From positions 49,795,454 through 49,859,453 of the forward strand of contig CM068370.1 of assembly GCA_034769895.1 (NCBI GenBank): DNA of 64,000 nucleotides, in the 5' to 3' direction. A program made the translations under genes and the position numbers. Each line of letters opens with the position of its first letter. Positions within the stretch are counted from its first letter, which is position 1. The stretch is from Magicicada septendecula (Eukaryota > Arthropoda > Insecta > Hemiptera > Cicadidae). Below, piece by piece: positions 48,501-61,221 of this stretch. The notes beneath the pieces are model-generated. The model searched no databases and was not told the DNA's origin. It was given only the letters and a program-made list of their open reading frames with translations.

Positions 48501-48781
48501 CCTAATCTTATTCTTTTTTCTTGGTTGTGGGGTATCTTGTTTATTTCCTGCTCCTAACCTCCTGGGTAATCTCCTGATTTTTTAATATGAGTTTTCTTTA
48601 ATTCTTTCTTTGACTTTTATGGTTGTATTTTTTATAATTTAATGATTGTTTTTCTTTTATTGTGGTGTTTTCCTTTGAAGTTTAATGGAATTTCATTTGA
48701 TATTCTTGGAGTATATGTAATTTAATTATTTTTTATGATCTTAAATGAATTAATTATTGGTGGAATATCTGTCATGCTACA
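45597..48781 (-). repeat. 5' LTR of Ty3/gypsy copy 2 (~3.2 kb)
   Basis: On the minus strand it starts TGTAGCATGACAGATA (48781) and ends GGTTACA (45597), directly against the PBS-like site. It aligns along much of its length with the solo LTR at 57949-61084 (for example the TCAGAGAAGGGCAGGA block at 46099 with 58480, and TCTGTCATGCTACA at the edge) and less closely with 2344-5224. A TTTAAATAAG block near 45890 on the minus strand could be a TATA box. A ~54-bp tandem repeat lies at 48370-48575. No coding sequence is seen. Confidence 0.8.
48370..48575. repeat. ~54-bp tandem repeat inside the LTR
   Basis: GGTATCTTGTTTATTTCCTG-type units start near 48370, 48423, 48479 and 48531. Confidence 0.75.
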
Positions 48782-49292
48782 ACTGTTATGACTCTATGAG
48801 GAATTATTACTTTTTTAAATTTGCTACTGTTGAAGAAGTAAAGGAAAAATCGTTTAATTTAGTTGAAGCTTCTTTCTTACACATAAACTTACGTATTGTG
48901 GATGCCCCAACAAATAACTTAACTGATAAGCATTTAGTTTGGCAAACGACATTACGGTATGTCTAGAGTTTAACACCAAAACTTTACAAACATGTGAAAT
49001 GTTAACTCTGTGGTCTGTGCTGCCATTAACGTCGCTGCTTTCGTCACGGGGGGTATCTAAGTTCGCGTAAACGTTTTGGGGCGAATCTTCTGCTACTTAC
49101 AGTAATAAGGTAGCCTTATCAGTGAAGTCGCATAGCACAAAACGAGCGTGTCGTCTGAAATTTTAAAGCCGCAAAAAGTTTTAAACTGATTACTATCTGA
49201 AAAACGTGGGTGTAAAATTACTAATTAAACAGCGTCCGACAGAATACTACACGAAAGATAAATGGCAGTTATTTCTGCGCGCGCGCGTGAAT
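48782..49292. other. Spacer
   Basis: A 69-codon open frame begins inside the LTR edge. No motif recognised. Confidence 0.35.
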
Positions 49293-49294
49293 GC

Positions 49295-49335
<41 letters not shown>

Positions 49336-49340
49336 GACAG
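49293..49340. repeat. (GA)n then (CAGA)n microsatellite
   Basis: AG repeats at 49294-49314 pass into ACAG repeats; a GCGCGC run precedes them. Confidence 0.9.
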
Positions 49341-49530
49341 AGATACACAGACAGACATACACACAGAGAAGAAGCTACAGAGTAGATGGAAAGAGATGTG
49401 GGAGAATAGAAATGGAGGAAAATTAAAGAAAGAGATAAGTACTTATTTAGAATTTTACAAATTACTGACGTTATAAGAATTAGAGAGTAATCCGTTAAAA
49501 TCTATAGGCCTCCAGTATTATAGAAGTCAT

Positions 49531-49770
49531 GAGACCTATATTCCCGCCGGGGTCATCTGATTTAGATACAACCGCTCCCCCTTGCAAGGCGATGGCAAAC
49601 CAGCGGGAGGAATCCTCCCAAGTATGGGCCCTCCCCAACTCGTCGTTAAACTGTAGGTCCCATATGCCTAGGAGAAACGCTCCACGGGTATATGCGAGGA
49701 GGGTACAAACCAGTCGAAACGCCGATGACTCAAAAAGAAGAGAGACCTACCTAAAAAAAGTATAGGTCTC
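49531..49770. mobile_element. Candidate element with GAGACCTATA inverted ends
   Basis: GAGACCTATA at 49531-49540 and its complement at 49761-49770 bound 240 bp. The interior contains a GCAAGGCGATGGCAAACC word common in LINE 3' regions. No target duplication is clear. Confidence 0.35.
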
Positions 49771-50853
49771 TACTTACTTTAATTGTGCAAATCTTCATAA
49801 TACTGTATATAGCAGTGCAAGGTCTTCTTTGGGAAACGACTATCAGCCATCCTATTCACATGTTCAAGTTGAACATTTTTAATCTTTGTCTCGCTTTTCG
49901 ACACAGCCAGTAGGCTACTGAACGTAAAAAACTCGTTTCCACTGTTTGAAACCTACTTCTAGCCCTATAAGTAAGTAGAACCCACTTCGCTGTTCCATAC
50001 AACTTTGCTGAAATTGCTCCAGGCTTATCAAATTTCATCACAGTGTTCCAACTTACCTAAATTATGATAGTTTTGATGATAGTTCCACACATCCTGCTAC
50101 ATGTTTCAGTTCACATCTCATTCAAGAAAATAGGAAAAAGTATAATCTAAAATCTCAAACTGCTCTTTCTGAGAAATTGTTTTATCATAAGATTTATGTA
50201 GATCTGACTAGTATAATCAATACAGTTTAACTGGTCGAAATTACGAAATTATATGACCAGTAATATAAGGTCCTTTCCTTTCTGTAATTCAAACAAAGGT
50301 CTTTTTGAAGCATATTTTATTTATTAAAAAAGAAAGACTATCGTTAGCGAACATGAGTCGAATACTCTGTAGATTTTAATTTCCAGCCGTGGATAAGAAC
50401 AAAATTCACTTTCACAAATTGTCACAGCGGTGGCGCGCTCAAACTGAGAAATTTTTTTTTCTCAAAACGTTTGTTTAACTTAATAAAGTTAACTGCTAGA
50501 CGATTTCGGAGTCGTCAGTTCTTCTGTTTTATTTATTTACGTGTCCCGGTTGTTCGCCGCTAGAAAAAAAAACGAAATGTGAATGCAAATCGGCGCTGGC
50601 AAGATTCCATTAAATAACTTACAAAACTCAATCTGCAAGTAACTGAGAGAGAATACGACAAATTGTCTCCGCGTTTTAGAATGCAGTTTGCTTAATCAAA
50701 ACAGCAACCGTGGCTGATTTATTGGTATTACATAAACAAGAGGACACAGACTTCAGAGGCAAAAATTAAAAAAATGTAGCCCCAAACCGATAATTTTTAA
50801 TGTTTTATTTTTAATAAATTCATCAATTTGTTCAATTATAAATCTCGCCTTCA
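49771..50853. other. Unassigned AT-rich spacer
   Basis: No repeat or coding motif recognised. Confidence 0.35.
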
Positions 50854-50931
50854 CTCTTCTTCTTCTTCTTCTTCTTCTTCTTCTTCTTCTTCTTCTTCTT
50901 CTTCTTCTTCTTCTTCTCCTTCTTCTTCTTT
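50854..50931. repeat. (TTC)n microsatellite
   Basis: About 25 TTC units with one CTCC interruption. Confidence 0.95.
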
Positions 50932-50937
50932 AACTTC

Positions 50938-51290
50938 ATGGTTAGGACTCTGTCCTGTTCTATCGCAACGATCCAACGAAGACATGGATGCTGTCGTCAC
51001 TCCGCCTCTTCCTTGGCCGACCAATGTTCCTCTTGGTGTTTGGTTGGCTATCTCCTGCCTTTTCCACTAGCCTTGTGTCATCCATTCTTGATACGTGTTC
51101 ATTCCATATCCTTCTTCTCTTTGCAATCCAAGAATTAATATCTGTTACATTACACGTTTCTCTTATACTATTGTTTAGCAACCTATCGTATCGTGTCTTT
51201 CCTAGTACCCTCCGTAATATAGTCATTTCTATAGTTTGTCGTTTTCTCTGAATTGCTGCTGTATGGTCTCTTGGTCTCTGATGCCCAGCA
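50938..51290 (-). pseudogene. RTE-like LINE C-terminal fragment
   Basis: The minus strand encodes MTILRRVLGKTRYDRLLNNS, then a RRIWNEHVSRMDDTRLV block (RW-GH-RM equivalent) and a KRNIGRPRKRRSDD ending. The 3' side runs into a (TTC)n/(GAA)n tract at 50854-50931, in the same position as the tandem-repeat tails of the other LINE copies. Confidence 0.7.
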
Positions 51291-52480
51291 TATTACTGGA
51301 CGTATTGTCGATGTTTAAAATTGATCAATGAATGAAATTGGAAATCGATCTCTGTTTCTCTTTCGATCTACTTTGCCTTCAGCTGCCAGCCTTTCGATTC
51401 CGTCTCGTCTTAAAATCTGGTCGAATAATTCAGACATTCTTGTGTATGGTGCGTAGAAGCCTATTTTCAGATCATGCGGAACTGAGTTCTGTTGCGGAGC
51501 CCACCCTGTTCTAACATTTTTCTGCGCCGGACATTTCAAAAGCTTCAACTGTTTTGCGTGCATCGTTTAGGGTTCATACCTTGCAATTGGAAACACTGGT
51601 TATTTGAACAAACTCATCGTACTTTATTTTCTGATACGATACTGTCCCCATATTTCGGTTAATTTTGTTATCTTTGATTTTCGTTTCCTTCTCTGCTATC
51701 AGCTGATTTTCAGTCTGTCATTTTGTCTCGCTGACAATTAAAATATAATATTGTATTTTATCGTGAACAAACTGGTCATATTTTATGTTTATCATAAGCA
51801 TGTCATAAACAGGCGACAATAACTCACATCAGACTGTCTGAAATGGCGTTCATTTTTTAAAGACAATAAATCTAATTTGTGAGACTCCTGTCTATCATCG
51901 TGCTGCTATAACAGCTGTTTTACCACTGGATTACTAAATGCGTACTCTATTGGCGTTTGATCTGTGTTAACGTGGCACGACGTAAAGTAATCCCCGGAAA
52001 ATGGTACAATTCGTGTAGTTGACATATAGTGGAAAATTTATAATCTGATTAATGTTTTAAACTTCCTGGTGACAGTACAAAAATGATAAGAAAATGATAA
52101 AACTGGTTTGGCCACATACACTCAATTTTTCGCTATAAACAAAGTATGTCCATAAATAGAAATCGATTTTAGGGAGGTGGCAATTAGAGAATTCGTGGGA
52201 TAAGGTTATTGTTTTGTTCGTTCACTTTTTATCATTCACTTAAAGATCATATATTTCAACGGTACAGATTGTAAGATTCATCTACACAAAAAGGAACACT
52301 TTGCTTTGTTGCCAATTACAATCATAATTATAATCTTCTTTATTTAAGGACAAGGACTTCCCGTTGAAACGAGGACATTCTTTCCATCATTCGTCTGTGT
52401 ACACCTTTGTTTCCTTCCAATACCAATCATCGTCTGTACATTGCCCAAATATTTTCTCCCGTTCAGTCTGAGGTTTTCAC
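51291..52480. other. Unassigned spacer
   Basis: An 82-codon minus-strand frame (51315-51563) has no motif I can name. No repeats found. Confidence 0.35.
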
Positions 52481-52640
52481 GGCCGGGTTCAACGTTATGA
52501 GAACTTCGGTTTGCCGGGCTGTTTTGTCAGTGTTTTGCAGCCTTCTCCACTGAAGATGGCCGTCGAAACGTTTGCACCGAACGACCTTGGACCGCGGCCT
52601 CACAGCCCGGCCAGCCGCACTTCTCGTAACATTTTCTCCC
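52481..52640 (+). repeat. Short dispersed element with hammerhead-like CTGAAGA...GAAA block
   Basis: TTTTCACGGCCGG at 52483 is shared with 38391. CTGAAGA at 52550-52556 and GAAACG at 52565 are separated by GATGGCCGTC, a self-complementary segment with almost no loop. This resembles hammerhead-derived ends of Penelope-like elements but cannot fold into a normal stem II. Confidence 0.4.
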
Positions 52641-52805
52641 GTGTTTTCCCCAACAGTTTTCCTTCAGAACTGTTCAGAATAAATCCATTATGATTGGACT
52701 CTTTAGCTGAGAAATTTTGTCTTTCCCATTTCCACTATTTTTATAAGACTTATCGTCTATTTTAGTTCTATATTTTTTTCATCGAACGTTCTGAGTATAT
52801 TAATC

Positions 52806-53212
52806 GTATTTCTAGAAACAAGGTACGTCGAGATGCAAAATTAAAGTTCTACAAAGTTATGGCAGTCCCTGTACTGTCCTATGGGTGTGAAGTATGGACA
52901 ACAGCCAAGAAACAAGACGGTAAAATACAGGCCTCGGGAATGGCATTGTTAAGATGAGTTAAAAGGTGTTCTAAACTTGACCGTATAAAGAATCAGGCCA
53001 CAAGAGAAGATTACAAGCTCTTAATGTGATTGAAAAACTAAAAGATTATAAACAACGGTGGAGAGAACAGTTGGAAAATGTTAGATTTAAGACTGTCAAA
53101 ACAAGTCTGGAAATACAAACCTATAGGACACAAGTGTGCGGGTAGACGCAGGAAGAGATGGATGGAGTCGGAACAGACAGCACCTTACCTATGTCGTGAT
53201 GATGATGATGAA
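52806..53212 (+). pseudogene. RTE-like LINE C-terminal fragment with (GAT)n tail
   Basis: The plus strand reads KLKFYKVMAVPVLSYGCEVW, then a RIKNQATRED-like block and GRRRKRWMESEQTA, ending in GATGATGATGATG at 53197-53211. It is the sense-strand partner of the fragments at 6121 and 34131. Frameshifts are present. Confidence 0.7.
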
Positions 53213-53805
53213 TTTTCTTCTCCTTAACGAGACTTATACAGTGTCTTGTCGTTTCCCCGTCGCAAAACGCCTCCTGTATCTATCCAGGAAATGCGCGTGC
53301 TTGAATTTATCTTCGCGGGATTTTCCGCTGCAGTCTTCAGCCGGTGACCACTTATATAACCGCTTCGGTCATTCTCACCCTCACTACATGAGTAAACCAT
53401 TTCTGTTCTCTTCTTTCAGCACCAGGCTATTATGGCTTCTTTTGGTTACATCCGTCTTCTTACTTCCTCGTGAGAAATTCTTTCCAGTCTCTATATCCCT
53501 GCATTGTGTCTCAAGTAGACCACCTCGACATATTTATTCTTCTTTTAGCTATAGAATTCAAGATCCATATTTTTTCCCTTTAATATAGTAATACCTATTT
53601 TTTAAATATACAAACAGGTTTATTACACAGCATCTGCTTATACGTTTGAAATATGAAATATAGGAAAATCAATTCAGTCAATAAGTATATTTCAAACCAT
53701 GTTTCAATACCGCGTATTTTTATTGTGTTATTACAGTTTACTTCAATGGCACTGATTTCAGGATGTTATTTTACGTTTTTCAACCACTTTAAAGATAGTA
53801 ATATT

Positions 53806-54130
53806 GATTAGTGGAGAATTGAGAAGAAAACTCGTAGGGATAGGGTGTCACGTTAACATCCGGAAGAATTCGAAGATATTCTCTTTAAATGATAAATTGA
53901 AAACTCGCAACTGCGTTGGCTTGCCCACGTCTGTAGGATGAATGAGGAAAGGTACCCGAGACGAGCATGGGAGGCAAAACCAGAAGGCAGAAGAGGAAGA
54001 GGGCGGCCCCGAAGAGCGTAGGAGACAGAGGAGCAGTTTGGACTGGTGCCATGGTTTTGGCACTGGACAGGACGAGATGGAGACCTCTCTCGAAAACTTC
54101 GTCACCCGACGGGTAGAAAAAGATGACTAA
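53806..54130 (+). pseudogene. LINE C-terminal fragment (copy of 14935-15160)
   Basis: Nearly collinear with the C-terminal part of the LINE at 14366-15216 (GELRRKLVGIG-, [20 protein letters not shown] and GRRGRGRP-like blocks). It lacks the 3' UTR direct repeat seen there. Confidence 0.75.
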
Positions 54131-54721
54131 TAAGAAGAAGAATGTTGATTAGTCTTAAGTTGTTTTTTTTTTGTATGACAACTCGACCGGACCCGCCCTC
54201 CCAGGACAAATTCTCGATACGCCACTGATAGTCATGTGTCTGCAGCTTTAGTTGTCTGTTTAGTTGAACTTGCAAAGCTTTTCATAAAAATAAAATTATC
54301 TGTTTTCACATACAATTCGTATATTTATTCCATCGCCAAAAGAGATAATATTTAAACGCTTTCTAAATAGTAAAACTGTCGGACATGTTCAGATTTAAAG
54401 TCTCCGGCTATTAATTTAATAGGGTTTCTCTGTCGCATTTGTACTTCATTGTAGAAGTTATAAAGTACTTAAGGTTAAACAAAATCGAGTAAAGCTGAAT
54501 GGAAAATAGCTTCGTTGTATCAGTTATGCAGACTACGTAGCGATGTTGGCACACGCTCCATACAACATCGAGCATCAGATCTCTGTACAATTCCATTTAA
54601 AAACAAACTTTAAACAAAACAATATCACAATTGCCACAAAGCGAAACAATCGGATGACTTCGCTTGAAAGAATGTGTGACTTAATGAATTTACTTATTTG
54701 GGTTATCTGATCAAAAGAAAT

Positions 54722-54759
<38 letters not shown>

Positions 54760-55500
54760 TGCAACAGTACACAGGATCTACGTCCATATAAGTGGGATAC
54801 TATGGCTATAACACATTTTCTGACGGCCACAGACATGTTTTAAATTACTTTTGTTCTTTCATTGTAAAGTAGTCATAAGTTTGGAACCAAGCGATGTTTA
54901 AAAATGTATTACAACACTTTTATTATTTAATGCTCGAACCCCAGATTCTTGGAAGTCGTTTACAATACATTAAATTCGTGTGTGTATGATGATGATGGGT
55001 GTAATCGTAATAATAATAACACTATGTAATTTGGCTTAAAATCATTTAAATATTTATTAAACAAAAATTATTATTTTGGTTGCGAATTAAAATCATTATT
55101 ATTTGCTTGTGTGTGTAGTCTTAGCAAACATCTAATTATTACATATAATTGATACTCTCGTATTACACCTAGACATATTATACAATCTTATACTCTAATA
55201 CATCTTTATAATTATCTAATATTCCTCTCGGCTTGCTCATTTGTATGATAATGATTAGATTATCTAATTATTTTGTAATGATCTAATCTCTTTTGATTTT
55301 CTGCATATGCATTGCTTTGCTTTCTAATAAAATTTACTAATTACTTTTATCCATTTAAATATCAAATTATAGATTCAAAATTATAGCTTCAAAATTATTG
55401 ATTCAAAATTGTAGTTAAACATTCTTAAACATTACACTAAATATTATACAAAGAATATTTACATTTGTAAAAATTATTAATTCATATTTGAATTAGATTG
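54131..55500. other. AT-rich spacer with a (CA)n microsatellite
   Basis: CA repeats at 54723-54756. Near 54180-54232 a GGACCCGCCCTCCC ... ATACGCCACTGATAG block resembles the GTGGCGTAGCTAAGGG block at 10871 on the other strand, probably a transposon end. No gene recognised. Confidence 0.5.
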
Positions 55501-56330
55501 TCTCTCTTTTTACTTCGTTAATTATTGTCTTTGTGTGAGTCTCGGTTTACAAGTACATGGTTGTTTGTCACATTGTTGTAGTAAATCGGCAGCGTGTCCT
55601 CTTCGGTCCTAGGTCCTTGATCCTGGATGCTCCTTTGTCGTACTGTAGTCCTGGAGTCCTTGATCCTCGTCCTTCGTCTGTCGGATTCTCGTACGCTAGA
55701 TTCTACTGCATGTACTTGGCTGCTCCCTTGTCTCCCGTCATGGCCTCAGATTACAGGTACTCTCACTAAAATGATGAGTAGTCGTGAAGATCCTGGCTGC
55801 TGCTGTGGTTGAGATACAAACGTTGTTGTCTCTGGGCAGAGCCTCCCGCTGCTACGGTTGTTGTACGAAAAAGAGTTGTACTCGTGAAGCAGAGCCTCCG
55901 GCTGCTACGGTAGTTGATTGAGGAAGAGAATGAAGTTAGCGTGTCTCATGTAGACCTATTTATACCCAGGGCGCTAAAATCATGTTTCGACAATATTTTG
56001 CATGTCAGAGTCTGTCGAAGGCGTCACTTCTCACACACGACTCTTGTCACACTTAATTCGCTAGTCTTCGCGATTTTCGAAGTCTTTTGCACATTACCCG
56101 ACATTCATTATGTCGGTAATTTTTATGTGTTCACCATGTATAACCCGTTTTTCTTTATCTTAATTAAAATAAGTTCTATTTATTTTTATTTCCCTGTAAT
56201 TACACTTTTTATCCTTTTTACACTATTTTTTATACACATTTGCGTCATATTTTTATACATAATTTGGTGTATTTGGTTTTGTGCTATTATGCACACAATC
56301 TTTACAAAATAAATAAATTCATATAATTAA
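55501..56330 (-). promoter_or_regulatory. Possible LTR or promoter region with TATA box and tandem units
   Basis: On the minus strand TATAAATAG lies at 55964-55956, followed downstream (leftward) by three tandem units of about 53 bp at 55775-55918 (GCAGAGCCTCCGGCTGCTACGG and variants). This GC-rich island sits between AT-rich flanks and could be the R/U5 part of an unidentified LTR element. Boundaries and PBS were not found. Confidence 0.35.
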
Positions 56331-56584
56331 TAGCGTTCCTTAAGGTTGACGCTTTTCAGGAATTGACAGGTCTCACGCACACATGTAACATACGCGTGTA
56401 CACAGACACGTACACACAGACAGAGCAGCTGGCGTGATCCACCTGTTCCAACATGAAAGTTTGGTCGTTCAGTTTGCAAGCTGGATTATTATTATTAACA
56501 ATATGAATTATTTATTTATTTTAATTAATTATTTTAATTACTTTGTGCAATGCACAGTACCCTATACAGTTGTACTGTTCCATT

Positions 56585-56830
56585 ATAAAAAAAAATCCTC
56601 CGCTCAACAGTCCGTTGAGGACCAAGGCGTACCGCTCGGCTTTTGTGTTAGTGTGACGGTGTATGGCTAGTACTACGCGCCACCAGCCGCTAGTTGCGGT
56701 ATTCACAGCCAGGAGGCGGCGCTGTTATCTCAGCGCCTACTCAGTTTTGCCTCACGACGCTGAGTGCACGCCGTACGGAGCCTCCGTCAGGAATTGAACC
56801 CGGGACCACGAGCCCAACTGTTGCATTATG
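56585..56830 (-). mobile_element. tRNA-derived SINE-like element (partial)
   Basis: The minus strand contains GGTTCAATTCC at 56800-56790, an exact RNA polymerase III B box (GGTTCRANNCC), followed by GC-rich body sequence and ending in a T-run at 56585-56593. No A box is clear upstream, so it may be truncated. The DNA is GC-rich compared with its neighbours. Confidence 0.5.
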
Positions 56831-57948
56831 TTATGTAAAAATGTTCACAATTTTATTCTCTTTTGTGTCATGTAAAATATTTGTGTGTAAGTGCGCGGAT
56901 GCGTGTGTGATTTACATTTTATAATAGCTTCGAGGAAAATTAACATTTCGTTCTGAAACTTGAATAGAGTGTTCTCATGGTTATAAGCTACATTTTCCGT
57001 ACTCAATTCTCCACAACTATACTTTTTGTTTTTTTTAATGAAATCAGTTTTCTTTTATTCTCGTTATCTCCTAGAAAGTAATAAAATTTGTAGATTAAAT
57101 CTGGACAGGCCTTTGCAGAATCGGACAGAGTTTAAGCCTGATTTCAATCTATCTGTGTTCTCATCTGTGACGTTGCTAGAGTTTCCACCAATCAGAAGGT
57201 CTAAAATTTATTTGAGTCGGACGCTTACAGCGTACGGATGGCCCAGTTTCTTCCGATGACTTGGCATAAAAACACGTACTCGCTGTCACGAGTTTTTCGG
57301 GACAAGACAGGTCGTTTTCCTTTAGACTTAGAAGTTGGTTCACGATTCGAGTTCTTCGTAACCATTACCACTTATAGAACTCAAATAATAAATAGATTAT
57401 TCTAGTGTTTTTCGCGTACAGTGGAAGATTTTCCGTTAGGGCCAAAATATCTGCCGTGATATTTTGAGTTAACGCGAGAACACTTCAAGAAGCCGGAATT
57501 TGTGTAAGCTCAATGTACGATCTATTTTACCCAGTTTTAAATCCCTGAGATTAAGTGAATTTATATTGTAAACAATAACAGTTCATATCGCAGTGTGCGT
57601 GTATGCAAAGACGTGAATTGTCACATAAATATTTCAGCCGTTAATGATCTTCGATCAGTCGACGTGCAGAGTCGGGGCGGTTCAGGCTAGCAGCGTGCGG
57701 AGCGTCGGGAGTCTACGCAAACTGTCGGAATTCAAGCAACAAGTAACATAATTATTTGTAAAACAAGCACATAGACTCATTTATTGAAAGACAATTTTTT
57801 TAATAAACAATTTTATATTATAAAGTAATAAGAAAATAGTAAATTTTAATGTGTTAATCAATAAATTTTCCTTCCTTTGTTGTAATAATTTCAATGTAAC
57901 ATATCTATGCACTTATAAATTGTAAGGTTCCAGTATATATATATATAT
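56831..57948. other. Unassigned spacer
   Basis: No motif recognised. It ends in a short AT repeat at 57934-57948 that borders the solo LTR. Confidence 0.35.
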
Positions 57949-60900
57949 TGTAATAAAACAAAATAATCTGTTTGTTAATGTTGTACAAAATTTGAAATAA
58001 AAAAAAATAATTTTTATTTCAAACAAAAAATTTTAATTCTGTAAAAAATATTTTTTGTGTAATTTTTAATCCTAATATTTAAAAAATAATCGTGCTTATT
58101 GTTTGTGTTTAGAAATTGAATGATATTATGTTTATTAGAGTAATAGTGTCACTTTCTGTAAATTCACTTAATGACAATCTGGTTAACTCCAGTCCTAGTC
58201 GAAAAACGGCTCTCTTCTTCTTCTTCTTCTATGCGTTCGTTATTTTTTATTTACCGCCTTTCGGTTAGTCTGTGTTCTCGATTAATTTCTTTTTTAAGTA
58301 TTTTAAAGAAAAATTAAATCCAAATTACATAACAGAAAGTTTATTAATAAATTATTTAAATTTATCGATAAGAATCGATATTACAAAGCAGTATCGACTC
58401 ACTCAGGGTCGGTCGATAAAAAAGTTTACATTAGTTATATATAATAATATAGTGTTCTTTGAACAGTTATTTAAGAATAGCCAGAGAAGGGTAGGGACAG
58501 GAAAGTATAACACTTACAATGATAAATGCCTTAATACTAACAATACAATGTTATAATTAATAAATAAAAGTTTATATATAATATTTATTTCAAACCCAAA
58601 GCAGCAGAAATTCGTTTCTTCACAGCTGGAACGGAATGATGACGAGACAAAATGGCCGACTGGCGCATGCGTAGTAAAACGTATAACCTTGACGAAAGAT
58701 TTCTTTAAATAAAGATGTCTTTTCTCCGTTTAAATGGTCTCAGCAATTGTGTATACTGGTTCTGGAGTTAATTGAGTGTCACTGGTGTATGGTTTAATAG
58801 TTCACTTGGTGTAAATTGTTGTGATTGTGTCTATCTCACTTTGTCTATATGTGTCGGGTTTAACCTTGATTGTTCGTCTGTAAATTTTATTGTATTGGTG
58901 TTATTTTAATTAATTAGGCGTGTGTGGTTCGGTTTATTGGTGATACACTGTTCATAGTTTAATTTCACCGGTTCACAAATAAAAATAACTCAAAATAAAA
59001 ATTTATAAAAATTTTCACCGAACTCGGTTTACTTATAGTTCGCCATTATAGGTTATTTCAAACAAACAATCTCGTTTAAGTACACTCGTCAACGGATAAT
59101 AATGAACTGTTCTCATTTCCTTCGTCTCCTGAAAATCTTAGCCAATTTAATATATATTATACATTGTTTCAAATTATCTTAGCTTCCGATACATTTTATT
59201 TGAATACATTATACTCGGAAAATAATTTCGTTATTAATTAACTGTACGAAATACTAAATACATATTCGGTTTCTTTATTCTATTCTGCTTAATTTGATAC
59301 TAATTAATATGGTTTTACAAAGTTTTCATTAAAAAAATTATATTTCTTACATTTTGGAAGGTAGGCTTAATTTTGTATTTCCTGTTCTTTAAGCAGATAA
59401 TAGCCATTTTCTCTGATATAATTATTATTCTATTAAATATGAAATTGATATAATTGTTTATTCTTACTTAATTTCTTGTAATTTAGTTTTTTAATGATTG
59501 TTTTTAAATACAATTCATTTATCTATGACTCCTCCCCTGATAATGTCAGTTAGTACATTCCATTTTTATTTATAATTTTACTTATCTGCTGACCATATCC
59601 TTATAAAGTATTATTTACATGGTATTACTATATGTTGGGTTTATCTTACATAAATATTATCAGTTTAACTGGTTTATAGGACTAGATTTGTCAATTATTC
59701 TGTAGTCTAAATTTACTATCTGGCCTAGATTTTATCTGTTGCTATTTGCAAAGTTTTTACTAATATAGTTAGTTTGTGCCCTTTTCTGACTTTCTATTCT
59801 TATATAATTTATTAACAATTTGTTCCTTGACTATTATAACATTGAATATTGATTTTACAATTAAAATACAACACTTATTTACTATTAAAACTGGTACTTT
59901 GAATCATACCTTTTATGTGTACTGATTACACCTAGTAACATAATAAAAACATTTTATAATATAGGAATGGTATCTACATTTAGATATTGCATTCCTAATT
60001 TAAATTAATAACAAACTAATATTTTATAACTATCATACTGCTTAATACTAAATCTTATTTATCTAGTTAATATTTGGAAATAGGAACATAACATATTGGT
60101 TCCATGAAATGGTTAACACTTTCTTAAACTATTTATTTACAGTCTTATCTGTACTTCCCAATTTTAAGGATCTATTCCCCGTCACTTTATGTATGAAACC
60201 CAAGCTCGCTGTTTATATTATTCATTCTATGGAATGTTCTAATAAACAGTGGCATTTCATCAGAAATATTATTCCTTTCTCCTTCACCATATTACTTAAG
60301 TAACTATTATTATGACACTGTTCAAAAACACTTAAAGTTATTTACTTGCACGGTAACTCATGTACCTTTTCAAAGTTTACTGATTATAATTTAATAACTT
60401 GCCCTTGTCCCTGGTTATCTATTGATATTATCACTAGTCATTTTATAGTTTTACAATATGAAATATTTAACCCTGGGGAGACTGTTAAGGTTTGTTTATA
60501 TAAACTACACAATAATTTTTTGGGTGCACTGTGACTTAATACTCTAAACATTTCTGGTTTTTATCAGTATTACATTAGTATATGGTTTTTTGGGGTGTTA
60601 TACTTTGTTTTGGGACATTCATTTATTTTTGGGGTTTTTTGGTTTTCTCCCTATGGGGTTTCTATTTGGTATTGGTCGTTTCACTTCCTTTATTCTAGTT
60701 GATCTTCACTGGTTTCTTATTCTTCAGTGTATGGGTTCATTCTATATTTCTTCTTTCTTCCTTCTTGGTTCTTCAGTACCATTTTGCTTTATATTCTTTT
60801 GTTTACTCTTGTCTGTTTTCTTTGTCAGTTCATTTGGTCTGGGTATCTTCATTGCCTGCTTCTATCCTACCTGGGTAATATTGTTATTCAAATTTTAGTT

Positions 60901-61081
60901 TTCTGGGTTTTTAATTTGTAGTATAATTATATTATTTGCAGATTTTCTCATTATGTTTACCTTTCTTGTTATTATAATAATTTATAGTGCTTTTTAATTG
61001 ATTCTCATTTGGATATTCCATATATTTGAGTTTTATTAATGATCATTTAGTAATTGATTTATGTGGATTATCTGTCATGCT

Positions 61082-61084
<3 letters not shown>
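57949..61084 (-). repeat. Solo LTR of the Ty3/gypsy family (~3.1 kb)
   Basis: The right edge TCTGTCATGCTACA and the left edge TGTAATAAAAC give TG...CA ends on the minus strand. No PBS or gag lies to its left. Both sides are (AT)n, consistent with a target duplication in an AT repeat. It shares blocks in the same order with the LTR at 45597-48781. No coding sequence; the 102-codon frame at 60590-60898 is a hydrophobic T-rich artefact. Confidence 0.75.

Positions 61085-61119
<35 letters not shown>
61085..61119. repeat. (AT)n between the solo LTR and the Penelope-like element
   Basis: About 17 AT units. Confidence 0.95.
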
Positions 61120-61125
<6 letters not shown>

Positions 61126-61221
61126 TATATAAGTAACTCGATGTTTCTTGCAGTAATTATATAATTTGAGATGTTTTCAATTTGTTTCTTCTGCAAGTAG
61201 TATAAATTTCGTATATTCTTT

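Noticed and set aside
57919-57949. An earlier TGTAAGG start for the solo LTR at 57919
   Set aside because: The TGTAATAAAAC start at 57949 is flanked by AT repeats on both sides, a better match for a target duplication.
60590-60898. 102-codon hydrophobic protein
   Set aside because: Lies in a T-rich part of the solo LTR; the composition explains the Phe/Leu-rich frame.
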